This document shows, piece by piece, positions 1 to 12,700 of a stretch of 64,000 nucleotides of DNA. Location: positions 16,915,334 to 16,979,333 of the forward strand of contig NW_024037074.1 of the NCBI RefSeq assembly GCF_015706575.1, in the 5' to 3' direction. Both the position numbers and the translations under genes were made by a program. The notes beneath the pieces are model-generated. The model had not been told where the DNA came from. It was given only the letters and a program-made list of their open reading frames with translations, and did no database searches. The stretch's first letter is position 1. Every line of letters starts with the position of its first letter. Origin of the DNA: Patiria miniata. Its lineage: Eukaryota > Echinodermata > Asteroidea > Valvatida > Asterinidae.

Positions 1-1133
1 TGAAAATTTGCATACTTGTGGATAGCTTTTAAATGAAAAGAAAGAATTCATTGTGTGCAGCTCGGCACAGATTTACCTTCAGTATTAAAGTACATAAACA
101 CATAGTACATAGGCCTGTCATGATATGACTACAATGTACATGTTTACATGCAAATTATGTGCACACTAAAAAATATTCATGCATGCACAATGTACTGTAC
201 ACATACATTACATGTCCCTATGCCAAATTTCCTTAACAGCATAATTGCACTTACTGAGTTTCATGTGAGTAAATCTTGTACTATAGTTTTGTCAGCCTTG
301 CCTTTGAAATTGTTATTGATTTCAAAACCAGAATGTTGTTTCGGTATCCACACATTTCCTGGACAAAGTTAGATCATAAATCACCTAATGGTTTCTAATA
401 CAAGAATGATATCATCCCCATTTAAAAAACATTGTGTTTGTTTAGTTCCTGTTTATGCATGAGTCCTGTACGTAAAATCTACACGTCAGGTTTCATTGAG
501 GATGGACTTGACCAAATCATATATTTTAGGCCAAGTAAAAAAAATAAACCAGTTTCTCGTCGCCACGTGCTTCTTTTTTCTGCCCGCCTCCTTTTTTGTT
601 TTTTAATTCATATGTTTGCAATATATTTTACAAATTGTCAATCTGTTGTCTTTATTTTTTGTTTCCAATAAAATTGTAGCGATGTGGAAAGGGTTTTGTC
701 TGCTTTTGGACACAAGTTTGTATCAGCAAAATAGTCAAGAAAATGGAAGAATCCATCCGCCATTTTGGAAATATCCGCCATCTTGGAAAATAAAAAAAGA
801 CACCCGCCTCCTTCATTTAAAAAAAAAAACGGACGAGAAACTATTTTTTTTTAATCAGCTTTAGTACATACATTACTGACATCTTGTTATCATTTAATAA
901 AATTAAAATGATGAAAATTTGTTATAAAACGCATTGACGCGTTCATCACTCATCTACAACCATGAAATATTTACAACATGTGAAGTGTCCTTTTACCGTA
1001 GTGTCCTCAGTTATTACATGTATGGCCCTTTTACCTATCAAGCCGCATACTCTGTAGCCTTGTTCAATGCGGTCTCTCGGCTTTTTGTCGAAGGGAGATA
1101 ATCGGGCCCTAGCACCCACAATCAACGCGGTTA
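1..1133. other. Non-coding DNA, no gene seen
   Basis: AT-rich sequence with poly-T and poly-A runs and no ORF that resembles a protein family. It is either intergenic or part of the long first intron of the tetraspanin gene, because that gene's first coding exon is not in the window. A short tandem of the words 'atccgcca' followed by 'ttttgga/tcttgga' occurs near 752-788. Confidence 0.6.
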
Positions 1134-1183
1134 CGTGCGTGTACCACCGACCCTTGTCCGTGCGTGTACCACCGACCCTTGTC
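1134..1183. repeat. Two-copy 25-bp tandem repeat
   Basis: The 25-bp unit beginning cgtgcgtgtaccaccgaccc occurs twice, perfectly and head-to-tail (1134-1158 and 1159-1183), followed by a further cgtacg. Confidence 0.9.
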
Positions 1184-1439
1184 CGTACGAACGGTTCGGT
1201 ACTAACACAACCAGCAAGCACACACACGTGAGTACGGACTGTACATGTACGCACGGTGTAATAAGGCAGTAAAATGTAGGCCTACTATGTTCTGCGTGTG
1301 GGTGTACGTACGTACGTGTGGGGATATACGCGCCGCGTGGCCTGTCGAACGACCGCCTTGTTGGGTCTGCAACTTCCGGGTTTAATGTCTTTCTTTACTT
1401 TTTCGTCCAGTTTTGGAAAAAAATGGGCGGGCTTCAGGT

Positions 1440-1716
1440 ATGCGGGTATGCCGTGATGATTATGTAGGTTCGTCTTGGACCAATCACATGAAACAACCTT
1501 CCCAATAGTATGATTAATTCATTTTTAAGCTGACCAATCGTAAGCTTCACAAGAATCATGTGACGTCGCGCGGCATGCATAATGCATTAGTCATCATGGC
1601 GTCTTCCATGTCATTTTAGCGAGAGCGAAATGTTCGTCACTTTTTCAACAATTTGACATTGATTCGAGTTTTTCGGCTCGTGTAATGAATCCATTTGAGT
1701 GGGCAACGATCGTCTA
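1440..1716 (+). promoter_or_regulatory. Candidate promoter with CCAAT boxes and a CRE-like site
   Basis: Three CCAAT words (about 1480, 1502 and 1534) and a TGACGTCG CRE-like site at 1561 lie within 90 bp, followed by an ATGGCG start of a 7-codon uORF (1595-1618) and further short uORFs before the ORF at 1717. Such clustering is typical of a TATA-less animal promoter reading rightward. This is inference from motifs only. Confidence 0.4.
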
Positions 1717-1869
1717 ATGACAGCATTACCTGCAGAATTCGTTGGAGCCTTCAATACTGCTTCGGACAGACTGGGACTGAACGACTTTCACCCACAGCAA
1801 CGGGCCGCCATTGCAGCGTTTCTTCGCGGATGCGACGTGTTTGTTAGCCTATCGCGGGCTGACCAATGA
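1717..1869 (+). pseudogene. RecQ-like helicase N-terminal fragment (50 codons)
   Basis: An ATG-initiated ORF of 50 codons. The peptide contains LGLNDFHPQQRAAIAAFLRG followed by DVFVSL. This matches the family pattern of RecQ-type DNA helicases just before the Walker A motif: an aromatic-F-x-P-x-Q-xx-A-I element, then G-x-DVFVSL-PTG-x-GKS. Here the reading frame ends in S-R-A-D-Q-stop exactly where PTGxGKS should begin, so the ATPase core is missing. No downstream exon restoring GKS was seen within the window. A CCAAT/CRE-rich stretch lies just upstream. It could be a broken gene, a first exon whose continuation lies elsewhere, or a fragment from a RecQ-carrying repeat. It is too short for more than moderate confidence. 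Confidence 0.45.
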
Positions 1870-1972
1870 GAATTCAGTATATACGCGGGGGTGGTACCTC
1901 ATTACCGTAATAGGTTTTGCTGGGTCAACTCAAAACCATCAAGGCGTTGGGTTACGCGGACTAGCTCATGCA

Positions 1973-2090
1973 TGTACATGTACTTGTACATGTACATGTA
2001 CATGTACATGTACTGTGTGTGCATGGCTGTTGTACGAGTACGTGTGTGAATACAGTGATGTACGTGCGTACGTACATGTACATGTACAAG
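1973..2090. repeat. TGTACA palindromic microsatellite
   Basis: A run of tacatg/tgtaca units at about 1973-2013 and another at about 2071-2089, separated by a related gtgt/gtacg-rich stretch. The unit is self-complementary, so the run is a perfect palindrome at many centres. The ORFs on both strands across it encode only low-complexity Cys/Thr or Tyr/Met repeats and are not genes. Confidence 0.85.
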
Positions 2091-3163
2091 CATAGCCTTG
2101 CTGTATGGTACAAGTTACTTTCTCACTAGCAGCGTACGGGCATCGATATGTGCACGCAATTATGCCTTGCCAAGTTGATTAGGGATTTTGTTATCGGCGA
2201 TTTTTTTTTTATCGGCGAATCGATAAGCCCGCAACGCCTTGGTCAAGGCTACATACTCTGCTGTGGTAATGCTTGAAGGACTTTGACAAGTCTAATCCTC
2301 ATCCCACTGATGACATCATACCCCCCACAGTTGTTCATTAGTCATGCAGTGTGCATACATGTAACCTTTGGCCCATTATGCATGCACACACAATGTTTAA
2401 ATGAAGCACTATTGTCATCGACACGTGGACGGTCTATTGTCTGTACAGGGAACATATGGATAAATGGGATATCGCAATAATACTGCAGAATTGATCGTGA
2501 TTTCATAATGTGCATTTTTGAACATGTATATTGTTTATCTACCATTATTATACATGTGTTTTCTGCCTCCATGATTAGATGCACTATACAGCTGTGCAGT
2601 GGCAGAACCCTTAAAAAAAAAAATCTCCACAGTCTATTTTCTTAACAAGCGAACCGTATTGTATGGTGTACCAAAAATTTCTTCAATTCTATGTCCATGT
2701 GCATCAGCTAATTTCAAATGGGGAAAAAAATGGGGTTTACACGACAGCAATGCAAATCCATGAAGATTTGCTGGTATGGTAACATGTACATGTGGCATAG
2801 CAGACAACAATCCACGTCTATGCACTGTTTGTTGCACGATAGAGCCTGCCATACATGTACGTATGTCAACATTTACCAATGGGAAAGGTATAGGTTCGCT
2901 GGCGCTGCTCATCTGACCCGACAGCCAGTATTTGAAAAAAAATGACACGTTTTTTCTGAAATCTCTTTTGTGAGTTTGTGTGATCCTGAAAAAAAAATGG
3001 AGGAAAACTAGACATTTGAGTATGCTTTGCCCTTTGTCAGGACTCAGGAGACAGTATTGTTGTTGTTGTTTGGGGTAGGGGTGGGAGAGAGGTTTGTTTG
3101 TGTGTTTGGTTTTGAAGAAAAAGTGCATTCAAAGTATTTACATGCCTGCCCACAAAGTGGTTA
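2091..3163. other. Non-coding DNA, no gene seen
   Basis: No recognisable coding sequence on either strand. The longest ORF (minus strand, about 2634-3128) is rich in homopolymer-encoded Phe/Lys/Gln and has no family signature. Confidence 0.55.
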
Positions 3164-3421
3164 GGCCAAAAAAAAAATAATAGTTCTGCTTCTGGTTTCC
3201 CTACCTACCCTATTCTGACAGCCCCTACCCTAATTTTTTTATGGAAAAAATGAGAAAAAAAACCCTTAAAACCATCAATTTCTACCTTTTACCCTTGACT
3301 ATACGCAGACGCCTCCATGTGATCGTACACAAAAAAAAATTGGCAAAAAATAAATTTACCTACCTACCTACCCTATTTTCAAATACCATGTAATCGGAAG
3401 CAGGACTATTTTTTTTTGGCC
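3164..3421. mobile_element. Harbinger-like MITE (family 2)
   Basis: The ends are inverted copies of about 28 bp. The left begins ggccaaaaaaaaaataatag with ctgcttc a few bases on; the right, read in reverse complement, begins ggccaaaaaaaaatagtcct and continues gcttc. The left flank is TTA (3161-3163) and the right flank is TTT, close to the 3-bp TWA target of PIF/Harbinger elements. It is 258 bp, with internal TACC repeats and no ORF. The GGCCAAAAAAA terminus is shared with the MITEs at 36.3 and 47.8 kb. Confidence 0.7.
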
Positions 3422-4351
3422 TTTGTAGTACCAACCATATGAGAAAATTCATACATTCAGTTATGCTCAGATACAATCTACATAATATATGATGTATTAT
3501 AAAAAATATACAATTTTTTGTGAATTAACTATTAAAGTGCGAGATCTCTAACTGCACTGGTTGAAAAGGAATTTGGAGCAGCTGATTTTTTTTTTTAACT
3601 TAGGAAATACATTTTTTTGTTTACTCATGGAGCATGGAAACTGTAGGGACACTCTACAATACTGATACATGGGCAGATAAAAGGGGGAAAAGCTTCCCGA
3701 AAACAATGCTTCAGGGAAGTTTACTTTATTAAATTTTCAAAACGAGGCATTCGCAACTGTTCAGAAATCTAGGACGCTGATCAGTGTCCCCACACACATT
3801 GAGCCTAAGGGGCCTTCTTCAATAAGACTTGGTAGCCTCCCATGCCTTCGTGAGTTACCGTTAGGCATCTAAATCTGTTTTGCACTTTATGGTCTTGTTT
3901 ATCATTAGCCCTAACCCTCCTCAATCCTCCAAAATCAATCGGACAGGTTTTTTTTTAGTATTGAGGCTGAACGGCAAGAAAATATCAGATGATTTTGGAG
4001 GATGAATTGTGTCAAGGTCTTAGGCTGTACTCTGGAGTAATTGAATATGTTCAGCCATGCATAATAGAGGCCCACATTATCTTGGATACCATCCACGCTG
4101 CTTCTAAGTTCTAGATATAGTTGGAAGTTGCTCAATGTAGCAAAAGTGATTGTTGGAGGATTTTGAATGATTGAGGCAGTGGTCACACCTCCTGAACAAA
4201 TTCAAGAAATAAAGGGTTATTTTTTTGTTTTTTGGATTAATTAATTAAGGCTGAATTCAATTTTAACATAGTGACAATTAGAGGATTTTGCAGGATTGAG
4301 GATGATTTCCAGCCAAAAGGGCCTATGTTGGTGGTTAGGGTTAGACAATGA

Positions 4352-4489
4352 ACCTTATACGTAGCGGCCATCTTGGCGGGCAACTTTTGTCATTTTATTC
4401 CCATATCAATATATGCATAAGAAGTTCACTCATGCATATTCCTGCTAAACAAAGGCATTGCGCTCTAAGATGGCTGCTACGCATATGGT
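4352..4489. mobile_element. Short inverted-repeat element (MITE-like)
   Basis: The left end accttatacgtagcggccat pairs with the reverse complement of the right end, which reads accatatgcgtagcagccat, with ctt completing both arms. The arms are about 23 bp with 4 differences. It is 138 bp with no ORF. No clear target-site duplication was seen. Confidence 0.5.
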
Positions 4490-5784
4490 CTATATGGGCT
4501 CAATTTTATGTAAATTGCTTAACAGAAGGAAGCAAATTTCTTAGCAAAAAAATGAACGTAAATTTGTGTACAAGAATGGCATTCCTTTCTTTTTACGCTG
4601 TACATATATACAGGCAAAAATTCTGATACTTTCAGCTCAATTTTTGTGATTTGCATATAAAAAACCTGCAAAATTCAACCGTCAAGATGTTAATATATAA
4701 ATTATGCATCTTGGAGGTGAGTGTGTTTCACAATTGCTGTGATCTTCACTAGCTGATTCGGTGATCTCAGCAGACGAAGTCATTAGAATTCCGTGGTTAA
4801 TATTGGCAAGCCTTTTTGTCCCATTTCTTAATTTCTCCAACCGTTTGCATGTTTACCATATGTAAACACGCTTGCAAGGTTCATGTTAGTGTACTGCACA
4901 CGTACATAGTACACGGCCACAGTAGCGCGACACTGACTCCTGCCCCACAACGCGCATATTGGTTGATCATTGACCGCCAATCTAATCAAACCAAGCGTTT
5001 GTTTTGATGCTCGGGCTTACGAGACAAGAGCGGCCACACGTACCCCACCATCATGTCATGCCATGATTCAAGACCTCTGTATAAAAATTGCCAGCGTTGC
5101 CATGTGATTGTGCCGTTTGTCCATTTTTCCCCCCGTAACATATTAACAAAACAATGAATCTATAACTATGGGTGGTTGCATGTAATCAGGCGGGTAAATT
5201 ACCCTATTTACAGATATCGTGTGATGGCCTTGTAAATCATGCAAATTGAAATTATAATTGACTGAAATGTGCTATGGCTGAATTTTCCTTAATTTTAAGA
5301 CTTAGCACATTTCATTTCATTGTAGTTTATTTGGTTTATACACTTCCAGTCTTATCAGAAAATGTAAAATAGTCGAATTCGTTCAGTTTTCAATCCAAGT
5401 TGTGCCTCCTAAAAATCAGTAAAAGCAAGGAATCAGTTTAAAATCAGTAAAAGCAAGGAATTCCAAGGTCTCAAGGAAAATAGTCTTCTGGTTTGCTTGA
5501 ACCATGGAGGTACATGTACGGTAATTCTACCTCCATGCTTGAACCCACAGTATGTGGCAAAACTGTCCGTCTGTTCGATTTGATTTATGGGGAACAAATA
5601 TTGGCAGATGCTTTCCAATGCATGTACGTTCATGGTATTCACACACAACCATCACATGCTATAAAATTTTGTAGAGTCTTTTTCTAGAAAAATTACACAC
5701 TGTTCAATTTCTTGCAGAATGCAAAAAATCCCTTAGATGGAAGACAAGCCTCTGTTTGATTTCATAAATGCCACATGTATTTGC

Positions 5785-5946
5785 AGGGGTGTGAAATCTC
5801 AGCTTTAAAGCTGATTTCAGCTTTTTTTGTTCTGGATTTCAGCTTTTTTCCCTCAATTGCTGTGTACAAAAGTATAGTAAGTTCAGCTTTTTTACACCTT
5901 TTTCAGCTGTTTTCAGCTATTTTTATCAGTGGTCACTCACACCCCT
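5785..5946. mobile_element. hAT-like MITE with 8-bp target duplication
   Basis: Terminal inverted repeats AGGGGTGTGA and TCACACCCCT bound a 162-bp element rich in 'tttcagct' words. The flanks are gtatttgc (5777-5784) and gtatttgt (5947-5954), an 8-bp target duplication with one mismatch. That length and the AGGGGTGTGA end fit non-autonomous hAT elements. No transposase ORF is present. Confidence 0.75.
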
Positions 5947-6786
5947 GTATTTGTTTGCAGAACTGTGCACATGAGACGATGAACATTCATAAAATTAGCA
6001 TGTAGTCTGTTATGTGAGAGGATTGAAAATCAGTGCATGCATGATTCTTAATTTTTTTCTCCCCATATGGAATTAATGCAAATATATGCGTTCAAATACT
6101 GTGTAATGTTTGATGTCTGTCCATACGATCAGTTTGTCTATTTACACAGATGTTTTTCAACATGACCATCTTGCACATTGAGAACATGAATGTTTGCGTA
6201 ACACAGTTGGATAGCTTTAGCAACAAACTGACATGCCTACAAATTGCTCAAATCGGAAAGGATGTACATTGTAATCAAGACCATGGGGGTGGGGGGCTGA
6301 GTTTCTGTACACAAAATTAATCAAATTGACCTTCGTTAACATTCTGTGCCAAGTTGTCCTTTCGGTCAAAATCAATCAAGTGACTGTTTTCAACAGTTAA
6401 GAGCTCCCAGCCTACAGAAAGCAGGATTGACTGGCTGTGACTGTTTATGTAACTTGGTAGAGATTTCACTGTAGGTGATTGATAAGCCAGCTGTGCCTAC
6501 TACCACTTGCCTGCTTTTGCCTGTTGACTGAATTTGACTAGTCTCGGTGCTTGCTTGAAATATGATCTGACTGTTGGTGACTAGCCCGTGTAAAAGGCAT
6601 CTAATCTAGGATGAGATCTAATTAGCAAACATTATTTTCCACGTTTTTTTTTCTCAACAAAATCTCGAAGAAAAATACCTCTTCGTGAAAAACAGAAGAG
6701 GAATTTGACAAGATCTTTGGTTGTCAATAAGTGACATGTTCTTCTTGCCTTTTCTTTTTTTTCTTTATCCCATCGTTTCCTTTCAG

Positions 6787-9700
6787 ATTGTCGCTCTGAT
6801 TCTCATCATCGTGCCGCCGGTCGCTAAGAGCGCTGCCTATGTCTCCAGCATGTACATCGTGGGCGGCATCATCGCCTGTGGGATTTTCCTCTTTGCTGTG
6901 GCCATCATTGGGCTGGTCGGTGCCCTCAAGCATCACCAAGTCTGCCTCTTCTTTGTATCCTTGGCAACCAAGCTATTTCCCTGATCACAAATGCTCTTAC
7001 CGCTTGCGTTCTGTGATGTCAGGAATAATTCTGAGGGGGAAAAAAAAAAAAAAAAAAAAAATTATAAAAAAAAAAAATAAATAAAAAAAATTGAAGAACA
7101 AATGAAAATTGGGACTTAAAGATTTTGTTGTTGTTATGAAAGTGTCATCTTTATGATCTTTAAAGTTTACACGGGATAATCGATTTGTATCGAATATTCT
7201 CAATATTAGATTTCCGATAATCGATTATTGAAAATTCCGATATTGACGGTGCTTATCACTGACTGACTGGCTGACTGGCTGACTCCCCGAGTCACTGAAT
7301 ATGAATAATGTCATAAACGGAGACTATGCGACACATAAAGCCTAGTCGCATATTTGGAGTCATTTTGCAAGATGTATCTTCCTGAACCCTTCCCCCCAGT
7401 ACATGGTGATCCTGTTCCTGGTGTTCCTGATTCAGATCTCCGTATCCATCGCTTGCCTGGCGCTGGGAAAGGACCAACGGAATAAGCTAGTCAAGGCTAG
7501 CTGGGACAACTCCGGCCCGGAAACCAAGGCCGACATCCAGAAGGGATTGGACTGCTGTGGGTTCAACGGAAACGACACCACCCACCCAGACTGCGCCAAG
7601 GTAGGCGACACCTGTTGTAAAGCCCCGAGTCTAGGCGATGGATCTCCAAAGTCCAGTGGAAATCAATGCAGAAGAGTTAACTTGTCTAAAATCAAAGACC
7701 ACTTGAGTTGACCTGAGTTGCTTTAAATACTTTTTGGTTCTGGGCGAAAGGGAATGTCATTTTGTAATGGGTTAAAGGCGTATAGGATCATTTGCGTTTC
7801 TCCCAAAAGTGGGAACTTGGAGGAAAACCCAGGGAAGGAAAAAGCCAATGCACAGTGACAAGCAACCCTCCACAGACTACGTAAATTTATGCCACCAGCA
7901 ACACACTTTTTCTGTTGTGTTAACTGCGAAATTCCGGAATAAAAGTTTGTGTAGATTATGCCAAAAAAAATTACCTGAATATTTAGTTATATAAAAATAA
8001 TAAACAATGATATATATTCTTTTATTCAATTTGTCATTCATTATGCCTGTGCGTAGCTAACATGCTGTAAAGGAAAAGAACAGATGAATTGCTCCTCTTG
8101 CGAGCCGTGCGACACAAAGCTGGACGCAGTGTTTTACCAGGGACTTCACTACTCGGGCGGAGTCGGGCTCTTCTTTAGTTTTACAGAGGTATGTTGGACG
8201 ATTGTTGTATTGCTTGCTGCTTGTTGGGCATGGTAGTGAATTCATGAACTCCCCCCCCCAACCCTTTTAAATGTTTTTTTTTTTCAAATATAAAGCTTTC
8301 ATTCCAATAAACATGTATTGACCATTATTATGATATAGTTGTGGTATAAATGAAACCAAGAATTCCTCAGAAGTACCACAGGCACCGCAACTTGCATGCC
8401 CGAAAAATCCTGCAGAATGCAGACAAATCAAGAAATGTTCAATTTTGGAGGTGGGATGAAAACCAAATCAAGCTAATTCTGGGGAATAGAACCCAATTCC
8501 AAGGCGGGAATCGAACCCGGGCCATAAGTTGCGGAAGATGAGGAAAGAAACACTGCGCCAATCTGACTTCCCAAAAACTGTTGAACGATGGTCGTTTGCT
8601 TCGCCATGCTCATCACTGACCCCCCTCTCATCCCCCCATCCTATCTCCTTTCTAAAATAACATCTTCAAACATGTCTCCAATAACATGTGAAACTTAGAA
8701 TGAGAAAACCTTTCCACATTAAAACAAAACCACATTGCTTCCCCCCCCCCCCTCGCCCTCGCATTCTTATTATTTTTTAATGGTTGCACATCCTAGCACA
8801 CATAAGATGCATCGTTCTTACGCATGATTTATAGAGGGCGCTGTTTCTTTGACCTAAACAGAAGTACTTAAAACTGGGTCATTACATGATGAGATGTGAT
8901 AAAATGGAAGATGGAAAATATTAATAATTAAGATACATGTAAAGTGGATTAGAATTGCCCCCGTTTTGTGGCATGCGGGTTTTGTGTCCCATTAGATGTA
9001 TTAAATGTCGCCCTCGTGTGTTGATGGAATGTCAAGTCAACAATGACCAGAACACTGCAGAATAGGTTTGCATGACGAGACGAACTGGTTTGGAAGAGTT
9101 TGGCACTCGTAGTTCATGTTTGATGGCTCCATTCATGTTCAGGTTTTTTTATCATTGAACTCCTCGGGAAAAAACATTGGCAAAAGAAATTAGTCAAGTT
9201 TTGGCTTTCTCTTGTGAGTTGTGCATTAGTGAAGTCCAAATTTGATTGCCCTGTATGTAGACTTTTCCCATTGTACATTAATTACATGGAACTCAACCTT
9301 TGCCATACACTGTCAGTGTTTGTATTCTTGTATTTGATATTATTTCCAACGTCATATTACCACAAATTTGTTTCTATTGGGTACGCTAAACTCATCATGG
9401 AAAATTAAGATCATTCATTTGAACTGGTGTTGTGCGGTGACAGCTAACATTCAAATGGAGTTCATTGTAGTCAGGCTTGGGCTGTTTTTAAAAAAAATTC
9501 ATGTTTCTCCCCTTTCCTGAAAAAAAAAAGTTTCTCCCAATAACAATTTCCTGAGTAATAATATTGAAACTACTAAACAATTGTTTAACAGAGACAACTT
9601 TTTATTTAAAGATCACCATTTTTCACCAGACCTTCAAAAATGTAAATCTGATATTCCATTTTTCAGGCTATATCCTGACTTCAGGCTTTTTCATGTTTGT

Positions 9701-12700
9701 AAAAAAAACAAACTTAGGCATTCAATCCCTTCACAGGCTGGAAAAATAAATAATCGTGTTTCGTGCACAGAGGAAGCATTTGTTCATGCGATGCTCCATT
9801 GCAATCGCCATGCTAGCTTGATACATGAAAGTATGAATTAAATAAGTTTAAAGCAGACATATTGCAATGTGTTTAGTGGTATTGCAGTGTGTTTATGGTG
9901 TATTGCGATCGTTTTGGGCAAGCCTGCCCCCTTCCACGTCAACTTTCTTCAGGCCCTGGAACAAAAAACCCACTGGCATTCCTGTAATATCGTGTCTATA
10001 TTTGCTGTACCATATTGACGCTTAACCATATCAAGTATTCTGCCTCCGTTCATTATTTTTTTTTTTCTCTGTATGTCTCTCTCTTCTTCTCTTTTCATCC
10101 CACCGTCTATGCCACGCCCACTTTCCTCACAGCTGATCGGGGTGTGGTTAGCTGTTCGATATCGGAACCAGAAAGACCCGAGAGCTAACCCTAGTGCTTT
10201 CTTGTAGCCCCGTCACGCCGTATTAGGTATTACATAAACACAAACCGCTTGCTATGGCAAACTTGATTGTTTTAAAAGCTTTGGCTCCTATGCATTTTTG
10301 CTTTTAAGAAGTTGAGTTTGTGGATCTTCCAAAATCCAACATTGTGCATTACATCAGTGGCATGTTCTGTGTACTTTGAGGTACTGGACTCCATATTTGC
10401 AAACATCCAAAAATGAAACTGACAAAATATGAAATGTCCTGCATGATTGTAAGTAAATAATAGGATCAAACATCCTGTGACATCACTCCACCTTATATGC
10501 TGTCATTTTTGAGAAAATAGAAATTACCATCATTTCCTGGCGATAGTTTGGACCAAACCATCGCATTTTCAACGGAAACATATTCTTTGTGTTGAAAAAA
10601 GTGAAGATGCTTAATCACAATTTTCTCAAAAAAGAATATCTACTGAGCTGAAATTTTTGACAGGTTAAATTTTTGATAATCTGCATCACATTTATTGTAT
10701 AGTTCTTTGAATCGTCAAAAACAATTCTATATTGCAAATGGTGTCCTCTTCCTTTAAAAGTTAGAGCAGTTAGCCCTGTGTAAACTAGTAGTAAGATGTA
10801 AGGTCCCAAATCCTTAAAAAATATTAATGAATAACTAAATAACAGATACTGTTGGATTTTGGCTGATTGTGGGTACATGTGGTAATGGTGAATGTTGTCT
10901 TTCCCTGTCCCGTTGTTTTGCTTTTTTGGTTCATGTGAGCTGGCCATATTTTGCTCTCGTTGTGTTCGGTTTTCATTATTTTTTTTGTACTTCTAGTTAC
11001 TCTTCCAAACCAGTGTTTTACACAAACTGTTTCAAACATTATTTGCATTAATCTCATTTCCATCAAAATTAAAAAAAAAGCTGATTTTAATTATCTTTTT
11101 TTCTTGGATATTGCACTGTAGATTGCCAAACCCAGCAACTATTACTTTATTTATTAGCATTTTAGTCAAAAAGAATTTGGGAAGAATTCAGGCTATTTCT
11201 CAATCTAATATGCACAGGTGTTGTGAAAGACCTATCTCAGCCTTTTCTACTAGTTATTTTGGTTTACATTTAGATTTTCTTTCTATCTCACTCGGTCCGG
11301 GCCTTTGAGCCACATTAAGCGTGGTGTACGGTGAAACAATAATTAATTTCAAATCAAACTGAAATGACACAAATCCACAAACTCTTAGTCCATAGTTGTT
11401 GAAGCAAAGTGTGTCCGATCAAGTACAGTGCAGCACTTGCCTGTTGTTGTTGTTGTTGTTGTTGTTTTGTTTATTTGCATGTCATTGTGAAATTGTTTTC
11501 AGCATGACTATGTAGCTGTTCTTTTTATTAAAACTTATTTTAATGTTGGTGATTTTCAAAAGTCAGAAAGTATCTGACAATTTTTGGAAAGGCCTATTGA
11601 AAAAAAAATTGCTTTGAATTTCTTTATCTAGTTGTCTACCAAATAACTTCATAATTGAGTTGATTATTGAAACATTCCACAAAGACATTGCCACCCCCCC
11701 CCAAAAAAAGCACCGTGCAGGAATTTTATCCGCTATTTTTCCGAAGGCTTTTAAATGGAAATTTCAAAAGCTTGAGGGCAAGAAGAATCAGAGCCTGCAC
11801 TAATGCATGCATTAAAAGATCCTAAATCCTCTATGGAGTAGAGTCGGTATTGAGATCAGTCAAAAACAAAAATGCCTCAACTTCATTAGGATTCCGCAAG
11901 CGTCCCGACGGCTTGTGGCCTGTATCAGGGACGTACACAAGCACACCGCCCTCCAACTCCGTCACGGTCTAGTTAGTTGTCAGGCCAAGTTGGATTGTGT
12001 TACACACAAGCTGACCGAGTTAAAGAACATTAAAATATTTGGCAATCGTTAATCGTTAAATTTCTTAAGACCAGTTTTCCAAAAGAGGTTAAAAAGGCTT
12101 GGGTTGCATTGCACAGTTGCTTGGCATTTTTGCTTCATTATTTGTTTTTTTACATTAACATAATCCTTTGTATCATCGCTCATTTTCTGTCTTAAAATTC
12201 ATTCATCATGCATCATACCTACCCTCATTTTTACCAATTTTTGCAGTGAGATTCATTCAAAATTGTCCTGTTTTTCTCAGTAACCCCTCTTCCCATTCTT
12301 GAAAACTAAATTTATGCATACAAGAATAACTTGAGTTTCTGTCAGTGATTTTTTTTTTTTAATGCAATTGGGAAAAAAATTCCTTAATATTAATGATTTG
12401 GAAGATAAAAATATGCATGATGAATGATTAACACTGTTTTCTTTCATTTAAACTCCCAATTTCACTTTTCGCAGTCGTAGCTAATGCTCCATTGAATATC
12501 ACTCCCCCCCCCCACTAAGCCCCTCCCCCTTCTCCACTAACACCAGGCTCAGTGCACTAACTTTTTCCAATTCATTTCCCCCCTTCCAAAAAAAATATGA
12601 CATAACAGTACTGTATAAATATTTTTGGAGGGCCATTGTGACGCCGTGGCACAAAACCAGTCACTTGGACCAATTTTTGAAAAGTGGAATTTGGTGCTCT

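Larger units (their letters stand above)
3422..6786. other. Non-coding DNA, no gene seen (holds small inverted-repeat elements)
   Basis: AT-rich, with degenerate words built on 'cctccaaaatc/gattttggagg' around 3920-4300, an inverted-repeat element at 4352-4489 and a MITE at 5785-5946. No coding sequence is supported. It leads directly to the splice acceptor of the tetraspanin exon at 6787, so it is probably intron 1 of that gene. Confidence 0.55.

Noticed and set aside
1811..2095. ORFs on both strands with alternating Cys/Thr or Met/Tyr
   Set aside because: Translation of the TGTACA microsatellite, present in several frames at once.
2634..3128. 164-codon minus-strand ORF
   Set aside because: Composition is dominated by Phe/Lys/Gln from homopolymer and GTT runs; no family signature.
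6721..6786. Apparent N-terminal extension MSISDMFFLPFLFFL of the tetraspanin
   Set aside because: It is the pyrimidine-rich end of the intron read through; family alignment starts at the acceptor at 6786 and the true N-terminal exon should encode CGGF-C-S-K-N.
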